Assembly: GCF_004343775.1 (NCBI RefSeq) | Contig: NZ_PTXL01000006.1 | Location: 496,001-560,000 of the forward strand | Direction of reading: 5' to 3' | DNA: 64,000 bases | Source: Burkholderia sp. SRS-46 | GTDB taxonomy: Bacteria > Pseudomonadota > Gammaproteobacteria > Burkholderiales > Burkholderiaceae | Shown: positions 55,056-63,997 of the stretch, in pieces | Position numbering within the stretch: the stretch's first letter is position 1 | How the letters are laid out: each line of letters begins with the position of its first letter | Position numbers and translations under genes: made by a program | Notes under the pieces: generated by a model | What the model was told of the DNA's origin: nothing | What the model saw: only the letters and a program-made list of their open reading frames with translations | The model's database searches: none

Positions 55056-55061
55056 TATGAT
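55056..55061 (+). promoter_or_regulatory. -10 element TATGAT before rapZ
   Basis: TATGAT, preceded by GC for a partly extended -10, lies 26-31 bases before the rapZ start chosen here. It implies a start near 55068 and a leader of about 19 bases with AGGAA. This supports the ATG at 55087 over the ATGs that lie inside the -10 element. Confidence 0.4.
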
Positions 55062-55086
55062 GAAACGTCAGGAATTTCTGCTCCCC

Positions 55087-55998
55087 ATGCGCATAGTTCT
55101 CATCACCGGCATTTCCGGCTCCGGCAAGTCCGTTGCGTTGAACGCCCTGGAGGACGCGGGCTACTACTGCGTCGACAACCTGCCGCCGCACGTGCTGCCC
55201 GAGCTGGCCCGCTACCTGGCCGACGAAGGCCGGCAGCGCCGGCTCGCGGTCGCGATCGACGCGCGCTCGAGCGCCTCGCTCGACGAAATGCCCGGCCTGA
55301 TCCGCGCGCTGTCGCGCGATCACGACGTGCGCGTGCTGTTCCTCAACGCGAGTACCCAGGCGCTGATCCAGCGCTTCTCCGAAACGCGCCGCCGCCATCC
55401 GCTGTCCGGCTCGCCGTCGCACGACGCCGACGTCGGCCTGCTGTCGTCGCTCGAAGAGGCAATCGAGCGCGAGCGCGAACTGGTCGCGCCGCTCGCCGAA
55501 TTCGGTCATCAGATCGACACCAGCAACCTGCGCGCGAACGTGCTGCGCACATGGGTCAAGCGCTTCATCGAGCAGAAGAACGATGCGCTGATGCTGATGT
55601 TCGAATCGTTCGGCTTCAAGCGCGGCGTGCCGCTCGACGCGGACCTGATGTTCGACGTGCGCGCGCTGCCGAATCCGTACTACGACCACGAGCTGCGCCC
55701 GCTCACCGGGCTCGACCAGCCGGTGATCGCGTTTCTCGACGCACTGCCGATCGTCCACCAGATGATCGACGACATCCATGCGTTTCTAACGAAATGGCTG
55801 CCGCACTTCCGCGAAGACAATCGCAGCTACCTGACCGTCGCCATCGGTTGCACCGGCGGCCAGCATCGCTCGGTCTTCATCGCGGAAACGCTCGCCTCGC
55901 GCCTTGCCAACCAGGCGAACGTGATCGTGCGGCATCGTGACGCGCCGGTGGATGTCGGCGCGTCGTCGCGGCTCGTGACCGAGGTCGAAAGACCGTAG
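55087..55998 (+). CDS. rapZ: RNase adapter protein / nucleotide-binding protein RapZ
   Basis: A 303-residue P-loop protein. Walker A GISGSGKS is at about residues 8-15 and a Walker B-like FDVRALPNPYY at 185-195; the C-terminal RNA-binding region has CTGGQHRSV. In E. coli it brings GlmZ sRNA to RNase E to control glucosamine-6-phosphate synthesis. The start MRIVLITGISG matches the family; two earlier ATGs lie within a -10-like element and are rejected. It follows hprK by 78 bases. Confidence 0.93.
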   Translation: MRIVLITGISGSGKSVALNALEDAGYYCVDNLPPHVLPELARYLADEGRQRRLAVAIDARSSASLDEMPGLIRALSRDHDVRVLFLNASTQALIQRFSETRRRHPLSGSPSHDADVGLLSSLEEAIERERELVAPLAEFGHQIDTSNLRANVLRTWVKRFIEQKNDALMLMFESFGFKRGVPLDADLMFDVRALPNPYYDHELRPLTGLDQPVIAFLDALPIVHQMIDDIHAFLTKWLPHFREDNRSYLTVAIGCTGGQHRSVFIAETLASRLANQANVIVRHRDAPVDVGASSRLVTEVERP

Positions 55999-56024
55999 CG
56001 ACGCCGCCTCTCCATCAGCGCGCC

Positions 56025-56663
56025 ATGTCCTCTCTCTCCACCACCCTGCTCGACCTGCCGCTGTTTCCGCTGCATACGGTGCTGTTTCCGGGGGGCGTGC
56101 TGCCGCTCAAGGTGTTCGAGGCGCGCTATCTCGACATGTCGCGCGCGTGCCTGCGCGACAACGCGCCGTTCGGCGTCTGCCTGCTGAAGAGCGGGCCGGA
56201 GGTGGCGCAGGAAGGCGCGGTGTCGGTGCCGGAAACGATCGGCTGTATGGCGCGCATCGTCGAATGCGACACCGGTGAATTCGGGATGCTGTTCCTGCAG
56301 GCCATCGGCATGCAGCGCTTTGAGCTGCTGTCGTATCGCGTCGAGGCGAACGGGCTGCTGGTCGGCATCGCGGAGCCGCTGCCCGACGACATTCCGCTCG
56401 AAGGCGAGCAGGCGCTCGCGCAGTTCGGCGCGTGCGCCGAGGTGCTGGAACGCATCATCGAGGCGCTGAAGCAGAAGAACGAACCCGACAAGCTGCCGTT
56501 CTGCGAGCCGTTCCGGCTCGACGATCCGAGCTGGGTGTCGAACCGTCTCGCCGAACTGCTGCCGCTCGACCTGCGAGCGCGGCAGAAGCTGATGGAGTTT
56601 CCCGACGTCGGCGCGCGCATCGACGCCGTGCATCACGTGCTGAACCGGCACGGCTGGCTCTGA
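56025..56663 (+). CDS. LON substrate-binding domain protein
   Basis: A 212-residue protein made only of the N-terminal LON domain (LDLPLFPLHTVLFPGGVLPL, VFEARYLDM). It lacks the ATPase and protease parts of Lon, so it cannot degrade proteins alone; it may be an adapter. No signal peptide. It follows rapZ by 26 bases and converges on mutY, with 25 bases between the two stops. Confidence 0.88.
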   Translation: MSSLSTTLLDLPLFPLHTVLFPGGVLPLKVFEARYLDMSRACLRDNAPFGVCLLKSGPEVAQEGAVSVPETIGCMARIVECDTGEFGMLFLQAIGMQRFELLSYRVEANGLLVGIAEPLPDDIPLEGEQALAQFGACAEVLERIIEALKQKNEPDKLPFCEPFRLDDPSWVSNRLAELLPLDLRARQKLMEFPDVGARIDAVHHVLNRHGWL

Positions 56664-56688
56664 GCGCCGGCCGCGCAGGTTCCACGCG

Positions 56689-57792
56689 TTACAGCAGCGA
56701 TCCGCTCAGCGCATCGAGCAGCTTGCGCACCGGCGCGGGCACACCATACGCGTCGAGTCCGCTCAGCGGCACCCATGCCGTCTCGGCGTCCTGCGCGACG
56801 CATTCACCGCCACCATTGCCCAGCTCGCTCAAGCGCGGCTCGATCTCGAGCTTGAAATGCGTGAAGGCGTGCGTCAGCGGCGCGAGCGGCACCGGGCCGC
56901 CGCCGCCGAAACCGCGCGCGCGGGTGGCGAGCGCGGCGTCGCCGTCGGCCTCCGGCAGGCTCCACAGCCCGCCCCAGATGCCCGCCGGCGGGCGCCGCTC
57001 GAGCAGCACCGCATCGCCGTCGCGCAGCACGAGCATCCACGTCTTGCGCGTCGGCACCTTCTTCTTCGGTCGCGCGGCCGGCAATTCGCGCTGCCGGCCG
57101 GTGGACTGCGCGACGCAATCCCCCGCGAACGGGCAACGCGCGCAATCCGGCTTGCCGCGCGTGCACAGCGTCGCGCCGAGATCCATCAGCCCCTGCGTGT
57201 ACGCGCTCACGTCGGCCACGTTCGCCGCATCGGGCAGCAGCGATTCGGCGAGCGCCCACATGTCGTTCTCGACTCGCTTCTCGCCCGGAAACCCCTCGAC
57301 GCCGAACACGCGCGCGAGCACGCGCTTCACGTTGCCGTCGAGGATCGTCGCGTGCGCGCCGAACGCGAACGACGCGATCGCCGCGGCGGTCGAGCGGCCG
57401 ATGCCGGGCAGCTCGGCGAGCCCGTCCGGCGTCGACGGAAACGCGCCGCCGTGCGCGTCGACCACCACCTGCGCACAGCGGTGCAGGTTGCGCGCGCGCG
57501 AGTAGTAGCCGAGGCCCGCCCACAGCGCCATCACGTCGTCGATCGGCGCGGCCGCGAGCGCCGCGACGTCCGGAAAGCGCTCGAGAAAGCGCAGGTAGTA
57601 CGGCACGACCGTCGATACCTGGGTCTGCTGCAGCATGATTTCCGACAGCCAGATGCGGTACGGGTCGCGCGTGTTCTGCCACGGCAGGTCGTGGCGCCCG
57701 TGCGTGCGCTGCCACGCGATCAGGCGCGTGGCGAACGTGCGGTGCAGCGGCGTGACGGGAAAGGGAGCGGGGGCGGTACGGGGCGGCTTCAA
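56689..57792 (-). CDS. mutY: A/G-specific adenine glycosylase
   Basis: A 367-residue base-excision enzyme that removes A mispaired with 8-oxoguanine. The HhH motif LPGIGRSTAAAI and catalytic Asp in ILDGNVKRV are present, as is the [4Fe-4S] loop C-x6-C-x2-C-x5-C (CTRGKPDCARCPFAGDC). A NUDIX-like 8-oxoG-recognition domain occupies about 235-365. The best start is a TTG at 57790-57792 (MKPPRT...), 26 bases past the mutM stop. No ATG is available nearby. Confidence 0.93.
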   Translation of the reverse strand: MKPPRTAPAPFPVTPLHRTFATRLIAWQRTHGRHDLPWQNTRDPYRIWLSEIMLQQTQVSTVVPYYLRFLERFPDVAALAAAPIDDVMALWAGLGYYSRARNLHRCAQVVVDAHGGAFPSTPDGLAELPGIGRSTAAAIASFAFGAHATILDGNVKRVLARVFGVEGFPGEKRVENDMWALAESLLPDAANVADVSAYTQGLMDLGATLCTRGKPDCARCPFAGDCVAQSTGRQRELPAARPKKKVPTRKTWMLVLRDGDAVLLERRPPAGIWGGLWSLPEADGDAALATRARGFGGGGPVPLAPLTHAFTHFKLEIEPRLSELGNGGGECVAQDAETAWVPLSGLDAYGVPAPVRKLLDALSGSLL

Positions 57793-57817
57793 GATTGCAA
57801 GTTCGTGGCAAAAGGTT

Positions 57818-58648
57818 TCAACGCTGGCAGGTCGGACAGTAGTAGGTCGACCGCTGGCCCTGCACGATCTGGCGGATCGGCGTGCCGCATACGCGGCAGG
57901 GCTGGCCCGCGCGATCATAGACGAAGCAGTCGAGCTGGAAGTAGCCGCTCTCGCCGTTGCTGCCGACGAAATCGCGCAGCGTGCTGCCGCCGCGCTCGAT
58001 CGCGTCGGCGAGCGTCGCGCGCACGGCGTCGGCGAGCCGCTCGTAGCGCGGCAGCGAGACCTTGCCGGCGGCGGTGGTCGGCCGGATGCCGGCGCGGAAC
58101 AGGCTCTCCGACGCATAGATGTTGCCGACGCCGACGACGATGTCGCCGGCCAGCAGCGCCTGCTTCACCGCCACCGTGCGCCCGCGCGTGCGCGCATGGA
58201 GCAGCGCACCGGTGAACGCCGGCGAGAACGGCTCGACGCCGAGGCTCGCGAGCAGCGGGTGCGCATGCACGTCGCCCGCCTCGCGCGGATGCCACAGCAC
58301 GGCGCCGAACCGGCGCGGATCGCGAAAGCGCAGCACGAATTCGTCGAAGATCCAGTCGATGTGGTCGTGCTTCGCCGCGGCGGGCGGCGCGCCTGCCGTC
58401 GGCAGCACGCGCAGCGTGCCGGTCATGCCGAGATGCACGATGAACCAGCCGGCGTCGACCTCGAACAGCAGGTACTTGCCGCGCCGCTCGACACCGAGCA
58501 CCTTGCGCGCGCGCAATTGCTCGGCGAGCCCGTCCGGCACCGGCCAGCGCAGCATCGCGGTGCGCACGTCGACGCGCTCGACCCGGCGGCCGGCAACAAA
58601 GGGTTCGATACCCCGGCGGGTGACTTCGACTTCTGGCAACTCTGGCAT
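57818..58648 (-). CDS. mutM: Formamidopyrimidine-DNA glycosylase
   Basis: A 276-residue bifunctional glycosylase/AP lyase that removes 8-oxoguanine. Catalytic Pro2 and Glu3 (MPELPEVE), Lys58-region (RRGKYLL) and a zinc finger C-x2-C-x16-C-x2-C at the C-terminus (CRVCGTPI, CPTC) are all visible. mutM lies immediately upstream of mutY, so both guards against 8-oxoguanine are in one transcript. Confidence 0.97.
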   Translation of the reverse strand: MPELPEVEVTRRGIEPFVAGRRVERVDVRTAMLRWPVPDGLAEQLRARKVLGVERRGKYLLFEVDAGWFIVHLGMTGTLRVLPTAGAPPAAAKHDHIDWIFDEFVLRFRDPRRFGAVLWHPREAGDVHAHPLLASLGVEPFSPAFTGALLHARTRGRTVAVKQALLAGDIVVGVGNIYASESLFRAGIRPTTAAGKVSLPRYERLADAVRATLADAIERGGSTLRDFVGSNGESGYFQLDCFVYDRAGQPCRVCGTPIRQIVQGQRSTYYCPTCQR

Positions 58649-58736
58649 GTTCTGCGGGTCTCAATGCGGATAGACACGATCGTGCGTGTATTGTAGCGAG
58701 CGCGTTACAATCGGCTGAAACATCGAACGGATTTCC

Positions 58737-60560
58737 ATGACCCTGCCCTCGAAGCTGCTTCAGAAGCGCCCTGCCGCCGCACGCGGCTTGCGCGCCTTCC
58801 CGGTCCGCCGTGCGCTTGGCGCCGTGCTGATCGCCGCATGGACCCTCACCGCGCTGCCGGCCCACGCGCAGGATCCTGCGCCGGACGCCGCCGCGCCGGA
58901 GGGCACGTTCGACCATGTGCTGCCGGACGAGAAAAAGGATCTCCCGAACGTCGCGCTGACGAGCCAGATCGTCTACCAGGTGCTGGCCGCCGAGGTTGCG
59001 CTGCAGCGCAATCAGCCCGCGCCGGCCTACCAGACCTATCTGGCGCTCGCGCGCGACACGCGCGATCCGCGCATGGCGCAGCGCGCGACCGAAATCGCGC
59101 TCGCCGCGCAGAGCCCAGCCGACGCGCTGTCGGCCGCGAATTTGTGGCGGCAGTATGCGCCCGATTCGAACCGCGCGTCGCAAGTCGACGCCGCGCTGCT
59201 GGTGCTGTCCGGCAAGCCGGCCGACGCGCAGCCGATGCTCGCGCGCGAGCTCGCCCGCGCGACCGGCGAGACGCGCGGCCCCGCGATCCTCGCGCTGCAG
59301 GCGCTGCTCGCGCGCGGCCCCGATCGCGTCGGCGGCCTCGCGGTGCTGAAGGACATGCTGAAGAACGACACGGGCCGCCCCGAGGCGCAGCTTGCGATCG
59401 CACGCCAGCAGCTCGCCGTCGACGACAAGGACGGCGCGGCGCAGTCGCTCAAGCAGGCGCTGCAGATCCGGCCGGATTACCTGCCCGCGGCGCTGATGCT
59501 GTCGCAGATGGGCCCCGCGGAGCGCGCGGCCGGCATCGTATCGTTCGAGAAATACGTTCAGCAGCATCCGAAGTCGCGCGACGCGCGGCTCGCGCTGTCG
59601 CAGCTCTATCTCGCCGACGACCGCCTCGACGACGCGCAGAAGCAGTTCGAGACGATGCGCAAGCTCGACTCGAAGGATCCGACGCCGCTGATGGCACTCG
59701 CGCTGATCAAGATTCAGCAGAAGAAACTCGACGACGCGACGGGCTACCTGAAGCAGTACGTGCAGCTCGGCGAGAAGCAGCCGAACGCCGACGTCGGCCA
59801 GGGCTACATCTACCTCGCGCAGATCGCGATCGACCAGGGCAACGACACGGCGGCGTCGCAATGGCTCGACAAGGTCGACCAGACGAGCCAGCACTACCTG
59901 CCCGCGCAGATCACGCGCGCCCAGCTGCTGCAGAAACAGGGCAAGACCGACGAAGCGCGCAAGGTGCTCGACAACCTGCCGGTGTCCGACCCGCGCGATG
60001 CGGCCGTGATCGCGCGCACCGACGCGTCGATCCTGTTCACCGCGAAGCGCTTCGGCGAAGCGGAGGCGCGCCTGTCGCGCGCGGTCGACGATTTCCCCGA
60101 CGATCCGGACCTGCGCTACGACTACGCGATGGCGGCCGAGAAGACCGGCCACTACACGACGATGGAAAAGCAGCTGCGCGAACTGATCCGCACGCAGCCC
60201 GACAACCCGCAGGCGTACAACGCGCTCGGCTATTCGCTCGCCGACCGCAACCAGCGCCTGCCGGAAGCCAGCAAGCTGATTGACAAGGCGGTCGCGCTCG
60301 CGCCGAACGACGCGTACATCATGGACAGCCTCGGCTGGGTGAAATTCCGGATGGGCGACGCAACCGGCGCGACGAAGGTCCTGCGGCGCGCGTACGACCT
60401 GCAGCCGAACGCCGAAATCGGCGCGCATCTCGGCGAGGTGCTGTGGAAGAGCGGCGCGCAGGACGAGGCACGCTCCGCGTGGCGCGCCGCGCAGAAGCTC
60501 GAGCCGGACAACGAGACACTCGTGCAGACGCTCAAGCGCCTCCAGATCAACGGCCTCTGA
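58737..60560 (+). CDS. Exported tetratricopeptide repeat protein
   Basis: A 607-residue protein with a signal peptide (cleavage after PAHA at about residue 44) and TPR-type helical repeats along most of the mature part (for example AYNALGYSLADRN, AYIMDSLGWVKFR, GAHLGEVLWKSG). Beta-proteobacteria often carry this gene before lolB. It is likely periplasmic or anchored scaffold, acting in outer-membrane or cell-wall biology; the precise partner is unknown. Divergent from mutM; its stop overlaps the lolB ATG. Confidence 0.88.
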   Translation: MTLPSKLLQKRPAAARGLRAFPVRRALGAVLIAAWTLTALPAHAQDPAPDAAAPEGTFDHVLPDEKKDLPNVALTSQIVYQVLAAEVALQRNQPAPAYQTYLALARDTRDPRMAQRATEIALAAQSPADALSAANLWRQYAPDSNRASQVDAALLVLSGKPADAQPMLARELARATGETRGPAILALQALLARGPDRVGGLAVLKDMLKNDTGRPEAQLAIARQQLAVDDKDGAAQSLKQALQIRPDYLPAALMLSQMGPAERAAGIVSFEKYVQQHPKSRDARLALSQLYLADDRLDDAQKQFETMRKLDSKDPTPLMALALIKIQQKKLDDATGYLKQYVQLGEKQPNADVGQGYIYLAQIAIDQGNDTAASQWLDKVDQTSQHYLPAQITRAQLLQKQGKTDEARKVLDNLPVSDPRDAAVIARTDASILFTAKRFGEAEARLSRAVDDFPDDPDLRYDYAMAAEKTGHYTTMEKQLRELIRTQPDNPQAYNALGYSLADRNQRLPEASKLIDKAVALAPNDAYIMDSLGWVKFRMGDATGATKVLRRAYDLQPNAEIGAHLGEVLWKSGAQDEARSAWRAAQKLEPDNETLVQTLKRLQINGL

Positions 60561-61189
60561 TGCGGATGTTCCCGATGTTTTTCCCGCCTTCCCGCGCGAC
60601 GCGCGGCCTCGCCACGGCCCTCGCGGCCGCCGCGGCGCTCGCGCTCGCCGGCTGCGCGAGCACCCCGCCGTCGGCAAGCACACCGCCAGGCGGGGCGCTG
60701 CAGACGAGCGCGACGCACGCGTATCACGGCCGCTTCGCGGTGCAGTACAGCGACCGCTTCGGCAGGCCCCAGAACGTGTATGGCAACTTCGACTGGCAGG
60801 AGCAAGGCGACGACGTGTCGCTCGAGCTGCGCAGCCCGCTCGGCCAGACGCTCGCGATCGTGAAATCGTCGCCGCGCGCGGCCTCGCTCGAACTGCCGAA
60901 CCGCCAGCCGCAATTTGCGCCGGACGTCGGCGAACTGATGCAGAACACGCTCGGCTTCGCACTGCCGCTCGCCGGCCTGCGCTACTGGCTGCAGCCGACG
61001 CCCGCCCCCGCGACGCCGGCGCAGACCGTGCGCGACGCCAGCGACGGAACGCGCATCAAGCAGATCCGCCAGGACGGCTGGACGATCGATTACGTCGCCT
61101 ACGCGGACGCGCCGGCCACCGGCGTGAAGCGCGTGAACCTCGTGCGCGCGACCCCGCCGCTCGACATCAAGCTCGTGCTCGACCAGTAA
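60560..61189 (+). CDS. lolB: Outer membrane lipoprotein receptor LolB
   Basis: A 209-residue lipoprotein: signal peptide with lipobox LAGC (Cys32), then a LolB-type barrel (FAVQYSDRFGRPQNVYGNFD; LRSPLGQTLAIV). It accepts lipoproteins from LolA and inserts them into the outer membrane. The ATG overlaps the stop of the TPR gene. It is followed 28 bases later by ispE, the standard arrangement. Confidence 0.93.
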   Translation: MRMFPMFFPPSRATRGLATALAAAAALALAGCASTPPSASTPPGGALQTSATHAYHGRFAVQYSDRFGRPQNVYGNFDWQEQGDDVSLELRSPLGQTLAIVKSSPRAASLELPNRQPQFAPDVGELMQNTLGFALPLAGLRYWLQPTPAPATPAQTVRDASDGTRIKQIRQDGWTIDYVAYADAPATGVKRVNLVRATPPLDIKLVLDQ

Positions 61190-61217
61190 GCACGCGCCCA
61201 ACCCGATAGACACCAGC

Positions 61218-62099
61218 ATGACCGATTCGACCCGCTCGCTGCGCAATTGCCTTGCGCCCGCGAAACTCAACCTGTTCCTGCACATCACCGGGCGCCGCCC
61301 GAACGGCTATCACGACTTGCAAAGCGTGTTCCAGCTGCTGAACTGGGGCGACACGCTGCACTTCACGCTGCGCGACGACGGCAAGGTCGCGCGCGCGACC
61401 GACGTGCCGGGCGTGCCCGAGGAAAGCGACCTGATCGTGCGCGCGGCCCAGCTGCTGAAGGCCCACACGGGCACGGACGCGGGCGTCGACATCGAGATCG
61501 ACAAGCGGCTGCCGATGGGCGCAGGCCTTGGCGGCGGCAGCTCCGACGCGGCGACGACGCTGCTCGCGCTGAACCGCCTGTGGAAGCTGAACCTGCCGCG
61601 CGCGGAACTGCAGGCGCTCGCGGTAAAACTCGGTGCCGACGTGCCTTTTTTTGTTTTTGGAAAAAATGCGTTCGCAGAGGGTATCGGAGAAGAATTAGCT
61701 GAGGTACAATTGCCGACTCGCTGGTTCTTGGTTGTGACGCCGCGTGTTCATGTCCCGACTGCTGAAATATTTTCAGATAAGTTGTTGACAAGAGATTCGA
61801 AGCCAGTCACAATTACGGACTTTCTTGCACAACAAAGCAGCGACGCAGGATGGCCAGACAGTTTCGGCCGGAATGACATGCAGCAAGTTGTGACAAGTAA
61901 GTACGCGGAAGTTGCGCAGGTGGTCAAATGGTTGTATGATGTGACCCCCGCGAGGATGACCGGCTCTGGAGCAAGCGTTTTTGCAGCGTTTCGCAGCAAA
62001 CAGGAAGCAGAAGCGGCGCAAGCCAAACTGCCCGCCGGCTGGAACGGCGCAGTTGCCGAGAGCCTGAACGAGCATCCGCTCTTCGCTTTCGCGTCATGA
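61218..62099 (+). CDS. ispE: 4-diphosphocytidyl-2-C-methyl-D-erythritol kinase
   Basis: A 293-residue GHMP kinase of the non-mevalonate isoprenoid pathway. The ATP motif LPMGAGLGGGSSDAATT is at about 95-111 and PAKLNLFLHITG at the N-terminus. The reading frame is intact. Odd point: from about 61,620 to 61,980 the base composition falls to about 50% G+C by hand count, with many AT-ending codons, then recovers. The gene lies between lolB and tRNA-Gln. Confidence 0.96.
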   Translation: MTDSTRSLRNCLAPAKLNLFLHITGRRPNGYHDLQSVFQLLNWGDTLHFTLRDDGKVARATDVPGVPEESDLIVRAAQLLKAHTGTDAGVDIEIDKRLPMGAGLGGGSSDAATTLLALNRLWKLNLPRAELQALAVKLGADVPFFVFGKNAFAEGIGEELAEVQLPTRWFLVVTPRVHVPTAEIFSDKLLTRDSKPVTITDFLAQQSSDAGWPDSFGRNDMQQVVTSKYAEVAQVVKWLYDVTPARMTGSGASVFAAFRSKQEAEAAQAKLPAGWNGAVAESLNEHPLFAFAS

Positions 62100-62151
62100 A
62101 GTTTTACTTTGCCGGACGACCTACCGTCCGTCAGAGTTGTCAGTTAAGTGT

Positions 62152-62228
62152 AGGGGAGTCGCCAAGTTGGTCAAGGCACCGGATTTTGATTCCGGCATGC
62201 GAGGGTTCGAGTCCTTCCTCCCCTGCCA
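62152..62228 (+). tRNA. tRNA-Gln, anticodon TTG
   Basis: A 77-base tRNA with the 3' CCA encoded (62226-62228). The acceptor arms AGGGGAG and CTCCCCT pair over seven bases. The anticodon stem CCGGA (62179-62183) pairs with TCCGG (62191-62195), and the loop TTTTGAT carries TTG at 62186-62188. The T-arm contains GGTTCGAGTCC. It lies between ispE and prs. Confidence 0.97.
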
Positions 62229-62270
62229 TAAATTTTCCCGCATTTTCCCGCCCAAGCCCGAAGCAGGTGC

Positions 62271-63230
62271 ATGATGAGCAGCCATGACGGCCTGATGGTT
62301 TTTACTGGCAACGCGAATCCCGCGCTTGCTCAGGAAGTCGTCAATATCCTTGGAATCCCCCTCGGCAAGGCAATGGTCAGCCGTTTCTCCGACGGCGAGA
62401 TCCAGGTCGAGATCCAGGAAAACGTGCGCGGCAAGGACGTCTTCGTCCTGCAATCCACGTGCGCGCCGACCAACGACAACCTGATGGAACTGATGATCAT
62501 GGTCGATGCGCTGAAGCGCGCATCCGCCGGCCGGATCACCGCAGCCATCCCCTACTTCGGTTACGCCCGCCAGGATCGCCGCCCGCGTTCGGCGCGCGTC
62601 GCGATCTCCGCGAAGATCGTCGCGAACATGCTGGAAATCGCCGGCGTCGAGCGGATCATCACGATGGATCTGCATGCCGACCAGATTCAGGGCTTCTTCG
62701 ACATTCCGGTCGACAACATCTACGCGACGCCGATCCTGCTGGGCGACCTGCGCAAGCAGAACTACTCGGATCTGCTCGTCGTGTCGCCGGACGTCGGCGG
62801 CGTGGTCCGCGCCCGTGCGCTCGCGAAGCAGCTCAACTGCGATCTCGCGATCATCGACAAGCGTCGCCCGAAGGCGAACGTCGCCGAAGTGATGAACATC
62901 ATCGGTGAAGTCGAAGGCCGCACCTGCGTGATCATGGACGACATGGTCGACACCGCCGGCACGCTCTGCAAGGCAGCGCAAGTGCTGAAGGATCGCGGCG
63001 CGAAACAGGTGTTCGCCTACGCGACCCACCCGGTGCTGTCGGGTGGCGCCGCCGAGCGCATCTCCGCGTCGGCACTCGACGAACTCGTCGTCACCGACAC
63101 GATCCCGCTGTCCGCCGAATCGCTCGGCTGCTCGAAGATCCGCTCGCTGACGAGCGCGAGCCTGCTGGCCGAGACGTTCTCGCGGATCCGCCGCGGCGAT
63201 TCGGTGATGTCGCTGTTCGCGGAATCCTGA
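62271..63230 (+). CDS. prs: Ribose-phosphate pyrophosphokinase
   Basis: A 319-residue enzyme (318 if the second ATG is used) that makes PRPP from ribose-5-phosphate and ATP. Motifs are DLHADQIQGFF near residue 130 and the PRPP loop VIMDDMVDTAGTL near 220. Length and order tRNA-Gln-prs-rplY are conserved in Burkholderia. Only 42 bases separate it from the tRNA, and no terminator is seen between them. A terminator follows. Confidence 0.97.
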   Translation: MMSSHDGLMVFTGNANPALAQEVVNILGIPLGKAMVSRFSDGEIQVEIQENVRGKDVFVLQSTCAPTNDNLMELMIMVDALKRASAGRITAAIPYFGYARQDRRPRSARVAISAKIVANMLEIAGVERIITMDLHADQIQGFFDIPVDNIYATPILLGDLRKQNYSDLLVVSPDVGGVVRARALAKQLNCDLAIIDKRRPKANVAEVMNIIGEVEGRTCVIMDDMVDTAGTLCKAAQVLKDRGAKQVFAYATHPVLSGGAAERISASALDELVVTDTIPLSAESLGCSKIRSLTSASLLAETFSRIRRGDSVMSLFAES

Positions 63231-63260
63231 TCGGACATCGACAAGAAAAGCATGCGTAGA

Positions 63261-63287
63261 AAGCGAAGCGGCAACGCTTCGCTTTTT
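63261..63287 (+). terminator. Rho-independent terminator after prs
   Basis: AAGCGAAGCG (63261-63270) pairs with CGCTTCGCTT (63275-63284) across GCAA, followed by T residues to 63287. It lies 31 bases after the prs stop and should reduce readthrough into rplY. Confidence 0.9.
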
Positions 63288-63294
63288 GCACAAT

Positions 63295-63321
63295 CGGCCG
63301 GGACTTACGAAACCCCGGCCG
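63295..63321 (+). other. Hairpin between prs and rplY
   Basis: CGGCCGGG (63295-63302) pairs with CCCGGCCG (63314-63321) around an 11-base loop, followed by TTTCATTAGG. It may be a second terminator, or a structured leader of rplY, whose start lies about 70 bases on. Confidence 0.5.
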
Positions 63322-63391
63322 TTTCATTAGGGGCCGCCACATCGATGGCCCCGTTTTACTGCCTGGTCGCGGGCAGCAAATGGAGAAATAC

Positions 63392-63997
63392 ATGAAAGTC
63401 GTCGCTTTCGAGCGCCAATTGCAAGGTACGGGTGCGAGCCGCCGCCTGCGTAACGCCGGTAAGACCACGGGTATCGTCTACGGTGGTGAAGCAGCGCCGC
63501 AAATGATCGAACTCGATCACAACGCCCTGTGGCACGCGCTGAAGAAGGAAGCCTTCCACTCGTCGATCCTCGATCTCGAAGTGGCTGGCCAGTCGCAACC
63601 GGTTCTGCTGCGCGACGTGCAATACCACCCGTTCAAGCAACTGGTGCTGCACGTTGACTTCCAGCGCGTCGATGCGACGAAGAAGCTGCACACCAAGGTG
63701 CCGGTCCACTTCGTGAACGCCGAGACGAGCCCGGCCGTGAAGCTGTCGAGCGCGATCATCGCTCACGTCGTGACGGAAATCGAAGTCGAGTGCCTGCCGG
63801 CCGACCTGCCGGAATTCGTCGAAATCGACCTGTCGAAGATCGAAGCTGGCCAGTCGCTGCACGCGAAGGACATCGTGCTGCCGAAGGGCGTCGCGCTGAC
63901 CTCGCACGTCGAAGCTGAAAACCCGGTCGTCGCGTCGGCAGCCCTGCCGGCTGGCGCCGTGGCGGACGCGGCAGAAGGCGAAACGCCGGCTGCGTAA
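63392..63997 (+). CDS. rplY: 50S ribosomal protein L25 (general stress protein Ctc type)
   Basis: A 201-residue long-form L25: an RNA-binding N-terminal domain (about 1-95, ERQLQGTGASRRLRNAGKT) binding 5S rRNA, and the C-terminal TL5/Ctc domain (about 96-185), ending in an Ala/Glu-rich tail. GGAG stands just before the ATG of MKVVAFERQL; an ATG 12 bases earlier is less likely. The stop lies three bases inside the right edge of the window. It follows prs, as is normal. Confidence 0.95.
   Translation: MKVVAFERQLQGTGASRRLRNAGKTTGIVYGGEAAPQMIELDHNALWHALKKEAFHSSILDLEVAGQSQPVLLRDVQYHPFKQLVLHVDFQRVDATKKLHTKVPVHFVNAETSPAVKLSSAIIAHVVTEIEVECLPADLPEFVEIDLSKIEAGQSLHAKDIVLPKGVALTSHVEAENPVVASAALPAGAVADAAEGETPAA

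Noticed and set aside
62229..62270. Attachment site or integrated element at tRNA-Gln
   Set aside because: The tRNA 3' end runs straight into prs with the usual gene order; no repeat of the tRNA end or integrase is present.
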